Virus record (IMG/VR): IMGVR_UViG_3300037549_000080
Span: 1-59,762 of that record
DNA: 59,762 bases
Reading direction: 5' to 3' (one strand)
Origin: a virus
Below are positions 14,050 through 23,369 of the stretch, one piece after another. The notes under the pieces were generated by a model that was not told the DNA's origin, did no database searches, and saw only the letters and a program-made list of their open reading frames with translations. Position 1 is the stretch's first letter; each line of letters starts with the position of its first letter. The position numbers were made by a program, and so were the translations under genes.

Positions 14050-17045
14050 TGAATTGGCTGATAAGCCGCTGTTGGTTCTGTGACCGCCGTGATTTTAATA
14101 TATTCATGCGGTTGCAAAGTAACCGTCCCACCACTCAAACCAACCGGAATTGAACGTACTGATGTTCCGTTATCGGTTCCTTTGGTTACATCCGATATAG
14201 TTGTCCCTGCCCCGTAATAAAAGATGCACGGCGTAGTCCCATTTGTTGGAACACAGTTTGTCCAGTAGGCAGGGCTAGAGCCAAGCGTGACGGGATAAAT
14301 CGGAAACTGGTTTGTTATTGATGCGAACATTCCTGACGGTGGCGGAACGAATGGCAACCCATCAATGGTATTTGCTTCCTCTTGAACAATATACCAAGCC
14401 AGCCCTTCATCTGCGCCGTCAAAGTGCGTTCCAGCCGAACAAAGATTTGTGTTCAAGTCATCAACAATCCCTTTTGGACATACCCATTTCTGATTGCCCA
14501 CATATTGAGTGATGTACTGATTTGTTTTCATCGCGTCATCCACATATCCGCACCATCCAGCAGTTACGTCGCCCGGGATACTTTCACCAAGCCAAATTAG
14601 CTTATTCTGTGGATTGTTTCGTATTGGCCCAAACAGGTTTGCAAAATTTTGAAAGAAAGCATTTGTTCCTGTTTGCGACTCGGCTCTTGCGACGTCGGTC
14701 ACTTCCAATCCTGTTACCCATGACGGCAGACAGTTGAATCGGTTAAACGTAAAAATCCAACGCGCTTGGTCGGTAAGTGTGAACTGTGCTTTTGTGGCCG
14801 TGTAGCCCTGATTAGTCATTTGAGTGGTGTCCGACCCGGCTCTTGAAAAAACACCAATACAAGGAATTGACGGGTTTCTAAACGCCCATGCCTCCCAAAT
14901 TTCATTGGTCATATTGTTGTTCAGTACATAACCTAGCTGAAGCATTGATGCGCCGTCCCACGAGTATTCATAAGGGCAAGGCTCCATTGCCCGCATAAAA
15001 CGGGTTGCCACCGTCGCCAGTGGCGACACTGTGACCGCGCCACTTCCTGCAACTACATTCGGCGCACAATTGGTGTTGAAAACAACCAAGTTATCAATCG
15101 CCCCAGCAAAACCACCGGCACCAGCACCCCATCTGGCAAACTCTGGAGTCACACCAAGGGCAATTTGACTGAATGAAATACCAGCCAACGATGCCGGAGC
15201 TTGATAGGTCAGAGCTGACCAGTTTGCATTATTCGACACCGTAAATGAGCAAGGCTCGCCTTTGTACCAAAGCTGGAATTTGTTTGTGCCATCAAAACTT
15301 AAAACCAATTGCTTTTGAAAAACGCTGAACTGTTGCGCCTGGTATGGACCAGCATTAGATGGATACCTGATTGTATTGGAGGCAGTCGAAGAATCATTAT
15401 AGTTGAACACCTGACCATTTGTTGCGATGAGCAAAGAATCATAAGTAGGCGCACGTGTTAGAATCGAAACCCAATTTGTCCCATCGGGAGTCCTCAACTC
15501 AAAAAATGGAAGTGCGTATTGCTCCGTCAGACCATTTACAGTGCCACCGTTAAATTCCTGTGGAGTCCTAACTGTTACCCCAATCGTCCACGGCCCGCTT
15601 AATGGCTGACGCAGCGTTAAAATGTTCGTGTAGGTCGTGTAGGGGCCACCGCGCAGAGTGTTGTAAAATCCAGAGATAGCTTGATTAAATCCCGTCCACG
15701 GCTGTTGATAAACAGAATACTGGTTCGTTCCATAGATACCGCCCTGCGAACTGTAAAGCGGCCAAGCATCAACTAGATTATTACGAAACCCATTGGCAGT
15801 TAAATCAGCAAACGCACCGCGCAGATGGTCTTTTTCTCGCTGTTGAAGATTTCCAACGGCAGAAATGTAATTTTCAAGCGTGGCGTCCGTCGTCACCACG
15901 CCGCTGGCGGTGAGGACGGCGGGTGGGATTGTGTTCGTAAGGTTGGCTGCGTTCAGGTTTGAGCCGTTGGTGAGCGGATTAGCCGTGAATGCGCCGTTGG
16001 ACAGAGCGTTCGTCATCACCTTCACAATATTGGTCACGTTGTTAAGCGATGCGCTGATATTTCCATCAGGTGCATTGGAGGCGAGCAAGGCTATGGCAAC
16101 AGGTCCGACTATATTGGATCCCTGCACGTTGGTAATTCCGAGCGCATTTCCAGAAAAATACGCAGCGCCAAGTGGTGTTATCACCGGAGACTGCCAAAGA
16201 AACCCGCTTAAAGAATTTCCCAACTCAAAAGCTGGCGCAAGAAATTGCCAGAATCCGTATTGAGTAAATGTTCCGCTGCTATTGTTTGTCGGTGCCACGC
16301 TCAAGATGTAGCTTTGCGCCGCCGCCGCCGCGCCGTTGGTGTCGAAAGCCGCCGCATTCGTAAGAACAGCATTCCCATTCACCCGTGCCTGTCCGTTGGT
16401 GAGCTCAAACAGCGTCATGTTTGTATTGATACCGACGTTGAACGTGTTCGATTCCCATTGCCAGCGATTCCCGAATTGATCAACGCGCAAAACGTGCTGG
16501 TTCGCGCCCACCAGCGAATGCGCCGTGGTCGTCGCGTTGGTGGTCAGCAATCCGCCCGTTGAATCAATCGAGTAGGTGACGCCGTTGGAAGTGATCGGGA
16601 AGCCGGTGCCGCCGGTATTGATGCCGGCCAGCAGTGCGTAAATCTGAGGGATGTTGAAGTAGTTTGACCAGTTGTTGGGCGGGTTAAGAACAGCCCAATT
16701 GACCAGGCTGCCCAGATGATTGCTGCCGGAGGTGTCCGGCCACACCTGCACTGGCCACGCGCTAAAAGTCGAGTCTGAGAGCGAAAAGCGGTAAAGACCG
16801 AAGCACACATTCGTGAAGGCAAAATTCCCGTTTGTGTCCGTCATCGTCCTGATCGGGTCATTGCTGATAAACTGCGCGGTGACCACGTTGTAACGGTTCC
16901 TGGGCTGCACCAGCGTCAATGTAATCGTCAGGTTGGTGCGGCCCACCTGACCAAAGCTGGACACGTTGTCATACAGTATGTTGGTCTGGGCCGGGGCGGT
17001 CAGCGCCAGCAGGATGGTCGGAAGCAGCCACAGTAACTTTCTCAT
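14046..17045 (-). CDS. Large fibre-like protein with signal peptide and LamG-like domain
   Basis: A 999-aa protein. Residues 1-20 (MRKLLWLLPTILLALTAPAQ) form a Sec signal. About 25-100 is beta-sandwich-like, and about 260-400 has Asn/Leu repeats of the fibre style (NAANLTNTIPPAVLTASGVV). About 500-690 resembles a concanavalin/LamG fold (FDGTNKFQLWYKGE, FAGAIDNLVVFNTN). The C-terminal third includes LIWLGESIPGDVTAGWCGY and may be enzymatic, though no catalytic motif is certain. It is probably a receptor-binding fibre. The signal peptide is unexpected for a protein assembled in the cytoplasm. Confidence 0.7.
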   Translation of the reverse strand: MRKLLWLLPTILLALTAPAQTNILYDNVSSFGQVGRTNLTITLTLVQPRNRYNVVTAQFISNDPIRTMTDTNGNFAFTNVCFGLYRFSLSDSTFSAWPVQVWPDTSGSNHLGSLVNWAVLNPPNNWSNYFNIPQIYALLAGINTGGTGFPITSNGVTYSIDSTGGLLTTNATTTAHSLVGANQHVLRVDQFGNRWQWESNTFNVGINTNMTLFELTNGQARVNGNAVLTNAAAFDTNGAAAAAQSYILSVAPTNNSSGTFTQYGFWQFLAPAFELGNSLSGFLWQSPVITPLGAAYFSGNALGITNVQGSNIVGPVAIALLASNAPDGNISASLNNVTNIVKVMTNALSNGAFTANPLTNGSNLNAANLTNTIPPAVLTASGVVTTDATLENYISAVGNLQQREKDHLRGAFADLTANGFRNNLVDAWPLYSSQGGIYGTNQYSVYQQPWTGFNQAISGFYNTLRGGPYTTYTNILTLRQPLSGPWTIGVTVRTPQEFNGGTVNGLTEQYALPFFELRTPDGTNWVSILTRAPTYDSLLIATNGQVFNYNDSSTASNTIRYPSNAGPYQAQQFSVFQKQLVLSFDGTNKFQLWYKGEPCSFTVSNNANWSALTYQAPASLAGISFSQIALGVTPEFARWGAGAGGFAGAIDNLVVFNTNCAPNVVAGSGAVTVSPLATVATRFMRAMEPCPYEYSWDGASMLQLGYVLNNNMTNEIWEAWAFRNPSIPCIGVFSRAGSDTTQMTNQGYTATKAQFTLTDQARWIFTFNRFNCLPSWVTGLEVTDVARAESQTGTNAFFQNFANLFGPIRNNPQNKLIWLGESIPGDVTAGWCGYVDDAMKTNQYITQYVGNQKWVCPKGIVDDLNTNLCSAGTHFDGADEGLAWYIVQEEANTIDGLPFVPPPSGMFASITNQFPIYPVTLGSSPAYWTNCVPTNGTTPCIFYYGAGTTISDVTKGTDNGTSVRSIPVGLSGGTVTLQPHEYIKITAVTEPTAAYQPIQ

Positions 17046-17054
17046 GATGATTTT

Positions 17055-17345
17055 CTAGTTTGGATTTTGTGTTTTAACAAGTTGTTTTTCCCATTTCCCA
17101 ATCGGGCAATCTTCCTGCCTCAAACTGCTTTTGGCCGCAATCCAGCATTTGCACACTTCGCACAATCCCATGTCGTTTTTGTCGCAGCCTTTGCAAGCCT
17201 CGCGCCGAGCCGCAATGACGGCAGACGGCGCAAGCCCTGTCCGCGTGACATATTTCACGATGCCAACCGCCCCATGCGCGAGGGTTTTGGCTGCCTGAAC
17301 AATGGCGGAATCGCCGGCCTTTGGATTGCAACCGGAACAACTCAT
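17055..17345 (-). CDS. Cysteine-rich zinc-binding protein
   Basis: A 96-aa protein with CSGC near the N-terminus. A C-terminal cluster C-x2-C (CKGC), C-x2-C-x-C (CEVCKC) and CP follows, spaced like a rubredoxin or zinc-ribbon fold. Similar small proteins with R-x3-C-x2-C and CPxGKW occur in phage tail regions in my recollection, but no function is known to me. The ATG overlaps the preceding giant gene (ATGA). It lies between two very large virion genes. Confidence 0.65.
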   Translation of the reverse strand: MSCSGCNPKAGDSAIVQAAKTLAHGAVGIVKYVTRTGLAPSAVIAARREACKGCDKNDMGLCEVCKCWIAAKSSLRQEDCPIGKWEKQLVKTQNPN

Positions 17346-20300
17346 TTGCCGCCCCCAAGCGTCAGGGCGTAATAATACGGGTTGAATCGGCAGTTTTTCG
17401 GGATGCTTTCAAGTTCGTTCGTGTATAAAACCCAATACTCATAGGCTGGAAACGATGTTCCTGCGTATGACGGAAGGTGGTAGTCATTCGATGTAAGCCC
17501 CGGATTCGGTGGCTGCACCATAGTTGGCCATGTCAGCGCGGTGCCGAAGCAATCAGTCGGCAACGGTGGCGCTCCTCCAGGCGGCGCAGCAATAGCTTCC
17601 ATGCGCGGGCGAGGAGCGAAGTATAGCGTGAATGGCGATATGGCGTCTTGATCCACCTTGCAATTACCCATTCCGTCGAGCGTTCCATCATCCTCGGTAC
17701 AGTTAAAAACATTGCCGCCGGTGGCTGGTGGGCAGGCTGGTGTTTGGTAGAGCAAATCCGGCAGGTCAAATTCAACATTTGCCTGAACGCGGGAGCCGCT
17801 CACTCCGTCTGCTGTGAACGATTGCAATCCGCCGGCCCCAAACCAATGATTTTGTCCAGTCGCCACCGAGGCCGTTCCGCCCATGCCATCCGGCACGGTC
17901 ATGTTCGGCCAGCTTTCACCGTTCGGGGTGAATGCGATCACTTGCGGGTAGCAGGGTGACATTGGCAGGCAGCCCGCTTGCGCGCCATTGAAAAATAAGG
18001 ACGTGGTCCAGGTGATTCCATTGTCATTGACGGTTCCACCGGCAGTTGTCGGCCAAGATGGGGCAGACCCGCCAGACGTTCCCGCGCCGCCAGCGGTTTG
18101 ATAATTCCCATTACTGTCTTTCACGACTGACCCAGCAGCATAGGCTGTGCTGGCAGCCCAATTGGCATATCGGTTCTGATTATTCCATGAGCCGTAGCGC
18201 AGATCGAACTTCTGGGCGGCGTCATACCAGTACCATGCCGGCGCAGCCGAGCCGGATACTGGTGTGGCGGGATTCGTCGCCCAAACCGATGCGGTAAATG
18301 ACGACGATGCGGTAGTTGTGTGAAAATCTCTGTCCACGTTCGGCGCGAGTTTGATCAGCGTGAACACCGCCGTCCCGGCCGTGGTAGTGCCGAGTAACGA
18401 AGTTGACCACGCTGGCGTCAAAACGGTTGTGCCGCCAGTGGTGCAAAGCTGCCCGTTGGTTCCGTCGAAAACGCAGTCGCCGGCGGTATAGGTGTGGCTA
18501 TGCTGGAATAGGTCAAATCGTTTTATGGTCTGGTTGGACTGAACCACCGTCATTGAGGAATTATTAGTATCCAGAATGTCGCCGCTCCATAGTCCAGTCT
18601 GCGAGGATGCAAAGCTGATAATCGTGCCCGTGATACCATCGCTTGCAAAGGTGATTGCCTGCCGGCTACAAATCGGCCACGCGGCCGGGAAACGAAGTAT
18701 GCCACAAATGCCAGTGTAGTACGGCGTCACGGCTGGCGAGGTGACAAAAGGATGAGTGTAACCGGTTGGCAACTGAGCCACTTTAGTCGTGAGCGTTAGC
18801 GTGGTTATTCCCGCCACCGTTGCTTGCGTGCAGCCTGTCCAGATCCCATCCGAGCCGGTTGAGCCGTAAATTAGAATCCTCTGACCTGATAGCGTTGGCG
18901 ATGACGGCAGCGGGCTGGACATCGCTACGCTGACGCCAGCAACCTCGCCGGTCAGGTTTAAATACTTTGCGCTAGGCTCATCGATCAATGTTCGCCCATA
19001 CGCTCCACAAGACCCGAAGAAGTTATATGAAGGCACCGGCAGCCTAGCGAACGCCGCCTTGATGAAGAAAATCGGGGCGGTTGACGGGTTTGGCACTCCC
19101 GAAATTGACATCTGCACCTGCCCCAAATCAATCATCGCGCCACGCGGGATGTTGTGCGCCCAATGATTATTCGTCCAGTGCGTCGCATTTTGAGGAAGGA
19201 TGTTGTCGTAATAAAGGCTTAGATCGCACAGCACATTGTCAGAAAGTGAGATTCTGGCTTCGGCCAGATTCGCACCGTAAGCAAAATTATACCCCAAAAA
19301 CAATGGAGAACAGGGCGGCGTTCCGGTCTGGTCGGTGGCGCAATATCGGATGTCCGTGTAGTAAAAATCAAACCAGCCGTTCGCGCCAGCCCCGTTCGGA
19401 TGCGGAGCACCGATGATGTTTCCATCCATCACCAACCGCAATCCGGCCGCCGCGTGACTGCTTGAATCGCCAGTTGTCCAGTACCAGACATAACATTTCG
19501 GGTCGAACCATGCCCTTTGCGTGTAGGTCGGAGTCCACCCACCAGAAAAAGGGGTGTTTCCATTGCTATCATTTATCGGCAGCGTCAAATCATTCACTGT
19601 GTTGCTGAACGATGCCGAGGTTGACGGGGTTATTGTGAAACTATCAATCGGGGTGACGTTGGTCTGAACTTCCCTGCGACATACCAGCGGCATAATGCTG
19701 GTGAACTGGTCATGTCGCCAAGGCTCCGGGCCGTTCAGGGGCCACTTTATCAGCAAATTATTTTCACCATCATCTTCATTGCTGGGTGTTCCCGCCGCAA
19801 TCGTGGCATAGTACGGGTCGGAGAGTGTGATTGTGCCAGAGCAATTTATCAGGTTGTAACTGTTTTTCACAATGTTAACGCTGAATGTATAAACCGTATC
19901 GGTTCTGCTCCATGAAACAGTAATTGTTGCCGACGATGGCGCGGCTGTGACGCTTTGGCTGGTGCAAAGGTTCTTCGTATAAGTAATTTGAGGTGTTGGC
20001 GGGATGAATACGCCAGCAGATGGGTCAAAATTCCAAGGGTCGCCACTGTTCCATGTATCCACAAGATTTTCCAGCGACCCATTAAATATACCATGCAGAT
20101 TTAGCTCAACTCCGTTGCAGTGCGGGGGAGTGGTTATGAGGCTAGAAAATGCTGTGGCTAAATCAACTGATTGGCCTGGAATGTAAAATGGCGGCTCTGC
20201 CGGAGGGCTGTAATGTGGAGTAGGTATATCCGCATAAACCTGATTCCCATTTGTGAATGCCAGCGAATCCGTTATCTCACCGGTGGTGTGATTTATAGTC

Positions 20301-20977
20301 CGCGCACCCGCTATTGTCCCTAGATAATTATAGGACTCAGAAATTCCCGCTCCTATTTTCCATTCGATGCTTACGGAGTATGTTACCGTTAGATACTTCA
20401 CCTGTGACGGCGTTGAAGCATAGGGCGTGCATCCATCGGTCGGCCACGTCCAAGGATACCAGCCATGCCATTGCTTCGCCGCCGCGTATTTCTTGAACCC
20501 GTAGGCGTGACACGCGCCCAAATCTTCGGTTGAACCGGCCGCGAATGTCTGGACAGTCAGCAGGTCATGCGCCGTGCCGTTGAATTGTTCGGGCGGCTGA
20601 TTGTCGATTGTTAGCCATGCATTATCCGGAAGGCCGGTGTCATTTATAAAAGCCGAGTTCCAATTCACCGTTCCTCCTGTCACAGGCCCACCGCCTTGGT
20701 GCGCGCAGCTAGGGCAACCAGAGCCAACCGCATCACCCAGCTTGGGTAGCGGAACTGGCGATAGCGTGGCATGGTAGGTGGTCACTACCTGCGACGACTT
20801 TTTGTGCATGAACGGGTAAATCCCCGAATCCAGCCCGTATTCATGCTGGCAACGCAAACGGAATGGCGCGGCGGTGTGATCTTGGCCGGCTACGAAGGGC
20901 GGTGTGCCGGTGTCCTCACAGGTACATGGCAAACACGAGCACTTGCACAAGCCGCGTATAACTTTGGTCGCGCTCAT
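17342..20977 (-). CDS. Very large tail-tip or host-interaction protein
   Basis: At 1211 aa this is the largest protein in the genome. The N-terminus is Cys-rich (CKCSCLPCTCEDTG). The rest is Thr/Ser/Asn/Gly-rich and beta-structured, with a repeated module about 860-1010 (GTTTAGTAVFTLI and WAASTAYAAGSVVKDSNGNY). The latter looks like a carbohydrate-binding module of the kind in chitinases and phage fibres. Position after the tape measure and distal-tail genes supports a tail-tip or central-fibre role. No protease or hydrolase motif was identified. Confidence 0.65.
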   Translation of the reverse strand: MSATKVIRGLCKCSCLPCTCEDTGTPPFVAGQDHTAAPFRLRCQHEYGLDSGIYPFMHKKSSQVVTTYHATLSPVPLPKLGDAVGSGCPSCAHQGGGPVTGGTVNWNSAFINDTGLPDNAWLTIDNQPPEQFNGTAHDLLTVQTFAAGSTEDLGACHAYGFKKYAAAKQWHGWYPWTWPTDGCTPYASTPSQVKYLTVTYSVSIEWKIGAGISESYNYLGTIAGARTINHTTGEITDSLAFTNGNQVYADIPTPHYSPPAEPPFYIPGQSVDLATAFSSLITTPPHCNGVELNLHGIFNGSLENLVDTWNSGDPWNFDPSAGVFIPPTPQITYTKNLCTSQSVTAAPSSATITVSWSRTDTVYTFSVNIVKNSYNLINCSGTITLSDPYYATIAAGTPSNEDDGENNLLIKWPLNGPEPWRHDQFTSIMPLVCRREVQTNVTPIDSFTITPSTSASFSNTVNDLTLPINDSNGNTPFSGGWTPTYTQRAWFDPKCYVWYWTTGDSSSHAAAGLRLVMDGNIIGAPHPNGAGANGWFDFYYTDIRYCATDQTGTPPCSPLFLGYNFAYGANLAEARISLSDNVLCDLSLYYDNILPQNATHWTNNHWAHNIPRGAMIDLGQVQMSISGVPNPSTAPIFFIKAAFARLPVPSYNFFGSCGAYGRTLIDEPSAKYLNLTGEVAGVSVAMSSPLPSSPTLSGQRILIYGSTGSDGIWTGCTQATVAGITTLTLTTKVAQLPTGYTHPFVTSPAVTPYYTGICGILRFPAAWPICSRQAITFASDGITGTIISFASSQTGLWSGDILDTNNSSMTVVQSNQTIKRFDLFQHSHTYTAGDCVFDGTNGQLCTTGGTTVLTPAWSTSLLGTTTAGTAVFTLIKLAPNVDRDFHTTTASSSFTASVWATNPATPVSGSAAPAWYWYDAAQKFDLRYGSWNNQNRYANWAASTAYAAGSVVKDSNGNYQTAGGAGTSGGSAPSWPTTAGGTVNDNGITWTTSLFFNGAQAGCLPMSPCYPQVIAFTPNGESWPNMTVPDGMGGTASVATGQNHWFGAGGLQSFTADGVSGSRVQANVEFDLPDLLYQTPACPPATGGNVFNCTEDDGTLDGMGNCKVDQDAISPFTLYFAPRPRMEAIAAPPGGAPPLPTDCFGTALTWPTMVQPPNPGLTSNDYHLPSYAGTSFPAYEYWVLYTNELESIPKNCRFNPYYYALTLGGGK

Positions 20978-20981
20978 GAAA

Positions 20982-21524
20982 TCAGCAAGCCACTTGACCC
21001 CAGTAAATCCAGAAAATGCCCGCCGTGTCCAAGTCGCCCATTACGCTTCCCGGTGAGCCTGTGGGTGTCCCGGTGGCTCCGGTGTAGGGAAAGGTCGGCA
21101 CATTGTAATGCACGCCGTCTGTGGTCGCTGGCACGTCCACGGCCGCCTGCCACATGCCTTCGCAGGCTTTCTGATTCGCCATGCTGGTCAGGTCGGTCAT
21201 TCCTGCGGTCACCAGTGTGTTGCCGCTGGTTATGTAAACGAATGTGAATTGCGCGACCAATAGCGTGGGGTCAATCTCTTTGTACGGAGCCTGCCACTGC
21301 CACCCGGCCGCACCGCCCGCGCCACCAAGAATTCTCCTGCGAATGGTGTCAACCTTTTTGCTCAGCAGCTGGATTGATTCCATGGCCGCCATTAACTGTT
21401 CACGCTGCGCCCGCGATGCCTTCCACGCCTGCCGTACATCGTCGCTGTCGCCACTTGGCCGCAGCCGGCTGCTTTCATGCACCGTTGGCACCCGGATAAG
21501 CTTATTGACAGTCAAGGTCGGCAT
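20982..21524 (-). CDS. Tail-region structural protein with N-terminal coiled coil
   Basis: A 180-aa protein. A charged helical N-terminal half (AWKASRAQREQLMAAMESIQ with following LLSKKVDTIRRR) is followed by a Gly-rich hinge and a beta-rich C-terminal half (FTFVYITSGNTLVTAGMTD). This architecture suits an oligomeric tail connector or fibre-base protein. It lies between the 432-aa and 1211-aa virion genes with short gaps. Family not recognised. Confidence 0.6.
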   Translation of the reverse strand: MPTLTVNKLIRVPTVHESSRLRPSGDSDDVRQAWKASRAQREQLMAAMESIQLLSKKVDTIRRRILGGAGGAAGWQWQAPYKEIDPTLLVAQFTFVYITSGNTLVTAGMTDLTSMANQKACEGMWQAAVDVPATTDGVHYNVPTFPYTGATGTPTGSPGSVMGDLDTAGIFWIYWGQVAC

Positions 21525-21525
21525 A

Positions 21526-22824
21526 TTAGCCCAGAATCAGGTTTCGATAATTGCTCGGGCTGCTTGGGCGGTTGCCACGGCTGAAGATGTCAGCGTCCCA
21601 TGCACCCACCGGAGCGCCCAGCCAGCGCCGGGTCACTCGAAACCATGTGCGCTGGTATTCCAGCACATCCGCATCGCGCAGCCAGCTGATTCGGGTCCCG
21701 CCGCCGTAGTTACCTGTCGCGCTATACACCTGCGGATTGTAATAGCTCAAGCCGTCAAAGATTGTATCGCCAGTGGATGGCGGGTTGTCGGGACTGTAGA
21801 AGTAATCCGGTAAGCCGGGGCTGGCCTGATAAATAGGGTCTTCAATGTAGCCGCCGAGGTTCAGCAGCGGCGGCCGGAAATAGTATTCCGTCCAGGTCAA
21901 TTCCAGACCGCTCACCGGCGGCGTATCTTCCATGCGCCACAGTTTGCCAATCAACTCCTGAGCGGCCGCCAGCGCCATCGCCACGTGATTGTTCGGGTCA
22001 CTGCCGGGTGATGCATAGGACCAATAGTAAACCGGGTTCGCCGTGCAGCCCGGCGGTGCAGGACTGGCCGGCGGATAAGGCAGTGAACCGGCAAACAAGG
22101 TTCCAATCGCCGGGGCCGGGGTGGCCGGGCAGGCTGGATTATAGTTCGGATTGTTGATTGCGTACGGGAACTTGCCCGACACCAGATTCATCATGGTGTT
22201 GTCATGCAGCAGACCCACCATGCCGTTGATGTTCGCGCTGGTAGGGATGAACGGGTTTTCCCGGTACGCCTGAATCGCCCGGATAATGCACTGCTTCGCC
22301 GCAATCTGCGCGTTCGTGTCCGGGGCACCGGCCCAGCCCGGTATCTGATTGGTCGGCATCAGCGCGTAGAAGTACCGGGGATGCTTCAAAATATCCAGCC
22401 CCAGCTTCACCGGGTTGCATGAGAATTCATCCGGCGGAACATCAAATGAAATACTCTCGCTGGTGACCGTGAACAGAGCCCGGCCGCTTTTCTGCTTTTG
22501 AAGGCTGGCTGACAGCACCCGGTAATAGTTGCCGGCCGAATCTGACACCAGCGACCCACGGCCGTAAACACCCAGCATCGCCTTCCCGTTTTCGTAACTC
22601 ACCTTTTTCGTGTGATGGACGGTGCATTGCTCTGCCCGTTCAATGGTCGGGGAATCGTCGGCTTCCTCGGTGGTGATGTTACGTGTCGGCTGCTGGCCCG
22701 CCGGGCCGTTGTAAATGATTTGCTGCGGCAATGATGGCGTGCCCAGCCGGCCGCCCTGACCATCCTCCCAGTCAATGCCCATGGCCAGACCGGAAACCAG
22801 CGTGTTGTTCGGGACGTTGGGCAT
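21526..22824 (-). CDS. Putative minor tail protein
   Basis: A 432-aa protein with no signal or membrane segment. It is rich in Tyr, Pro and Asn (LLNLGGYIEDPIYQASPG) with several WTEYYF/YYWSY segments. It sits directly after the Ig-like distal-tail protein, its ATG overlapping that stop by one base, and before the coiled-coil tail protein. Order and composition suggest a baseplate hub or minor tail subunit. Recognition is by position only. Confidence 0.55.
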   Translation of the reverse strand: MPNVPNNTLVSGLAMGIDWEDGQGGRLGTPSLPQQIIYNGPAGQQPTRNITTEEADDSPTIERAEQCTVHHTKKVSYENGKAMLGVYGRGSLVSDSAGNYYRVLSASLQKQKSGRALFTVTSESISFDVPPDEFSCNPVKLGLDILKHPRYFYALMPTNQIPGWAGAPDTNAQIAAKQCIIRAIQAYRENPFIPTSANINGMVGLLHDNTMMNLVSGKFPYAINNPNYNPACPATPAPAIGTLFAGSLPYPPASPAPPGCTANPVYYWSYASPGSDPNNHVAMALAAAQELIGKLWRMEDTPPVSGLELTWTEYYFRPPLLNLGGYIEDPIYQASPGLPDYFYSPDNPPSTGDTIFDGLSYYNPQVYSATGNYGGGTRISWLRDADVLEYQRTWFRVTRRWLGAPVGAWDADIFSRGNRPSSPSNYRNLILG

Positions 22825-23366
22825 TAAATAATGATGGTCAAATGGACAACTTCCGTGATGGCTTCACCAACTGTTTCTGCGTCATCATAGACAAGGCATC
22901 GAATAAATTTCTGGCCGGCGGCCGAGCATTGCACCGTGAGCGTTTCAGTCTTGGCGCTTTCATCGCTGATTTCCTGCCACGTTTTTCCGTCCTGACTCTC
23001 CTGCCACTGGTACCCGATATTGTACTCACTGGACGCCTGCACCTTGAACGTCGCCCGGGTCGGCGCAATGGCCTCCACGGATTCCGGCTGCTTCATGATT
23101 TTAGGCGGCGACCAGGTCAGCCCCGGCTCCACCGCCATCGCCAGATTGATGACGTCCGCTATGCTCACCGCCACCGCAAGTTTCCCGCGTTTCACAAAAA
23201 CGAATTCGTCACTGATTTGAATTGACCGGTGCCAGTTTGGGTTTTCCACGGTGCCCGCGCCAATGCTCACCTGCCGCGCCGGCAGGCCGGGCGTGACTTC
23301 ACAAAGATAAAATTCCGGCAGCTTTACCGGCTGCGTTCCGTTTGGGGCTGTGGTCAGGCTTTTCAT
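22824..23366 (-). CDS. Distal-tail-like protein with Ig-like domain
   Basis: A 180-aa protein. Residues about 1-90 are beta-rich (FYLCEVTPGLPARQVSIGAG). Residues about 92-178 form an Ig-like fold with the characteristic YQWQESQDGKTWQEIS and FIRCLVYDD strands. Ig-like domains decorate many phage tail and capsid proteins and bind cell-surface sugars weakly. It is the first gene after the tape measure, the usual position for a distal tail protein. The start context is ATAATTTATGAAA, without a Shine-Dalgarno sequence. Confidence 0.65.
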   Translation of the reverse strand: MKSLTTAPNGTQPVKLPEFYLCEVTPGLPARQVSIGAGTVENPNWHRSIQISDEFVFVKRGKLAVAVSIADVINLAMAVEPGLTWSPPKIMKQPESVEAIAPTRATFKVQASSEYNIGYQWQESQDGKTWQEISDESAKTETLTVQCSAAGQKFIRCLVYDDAETVGEAITEVVHLTIII

Positions 23367-23369
23367 AAA

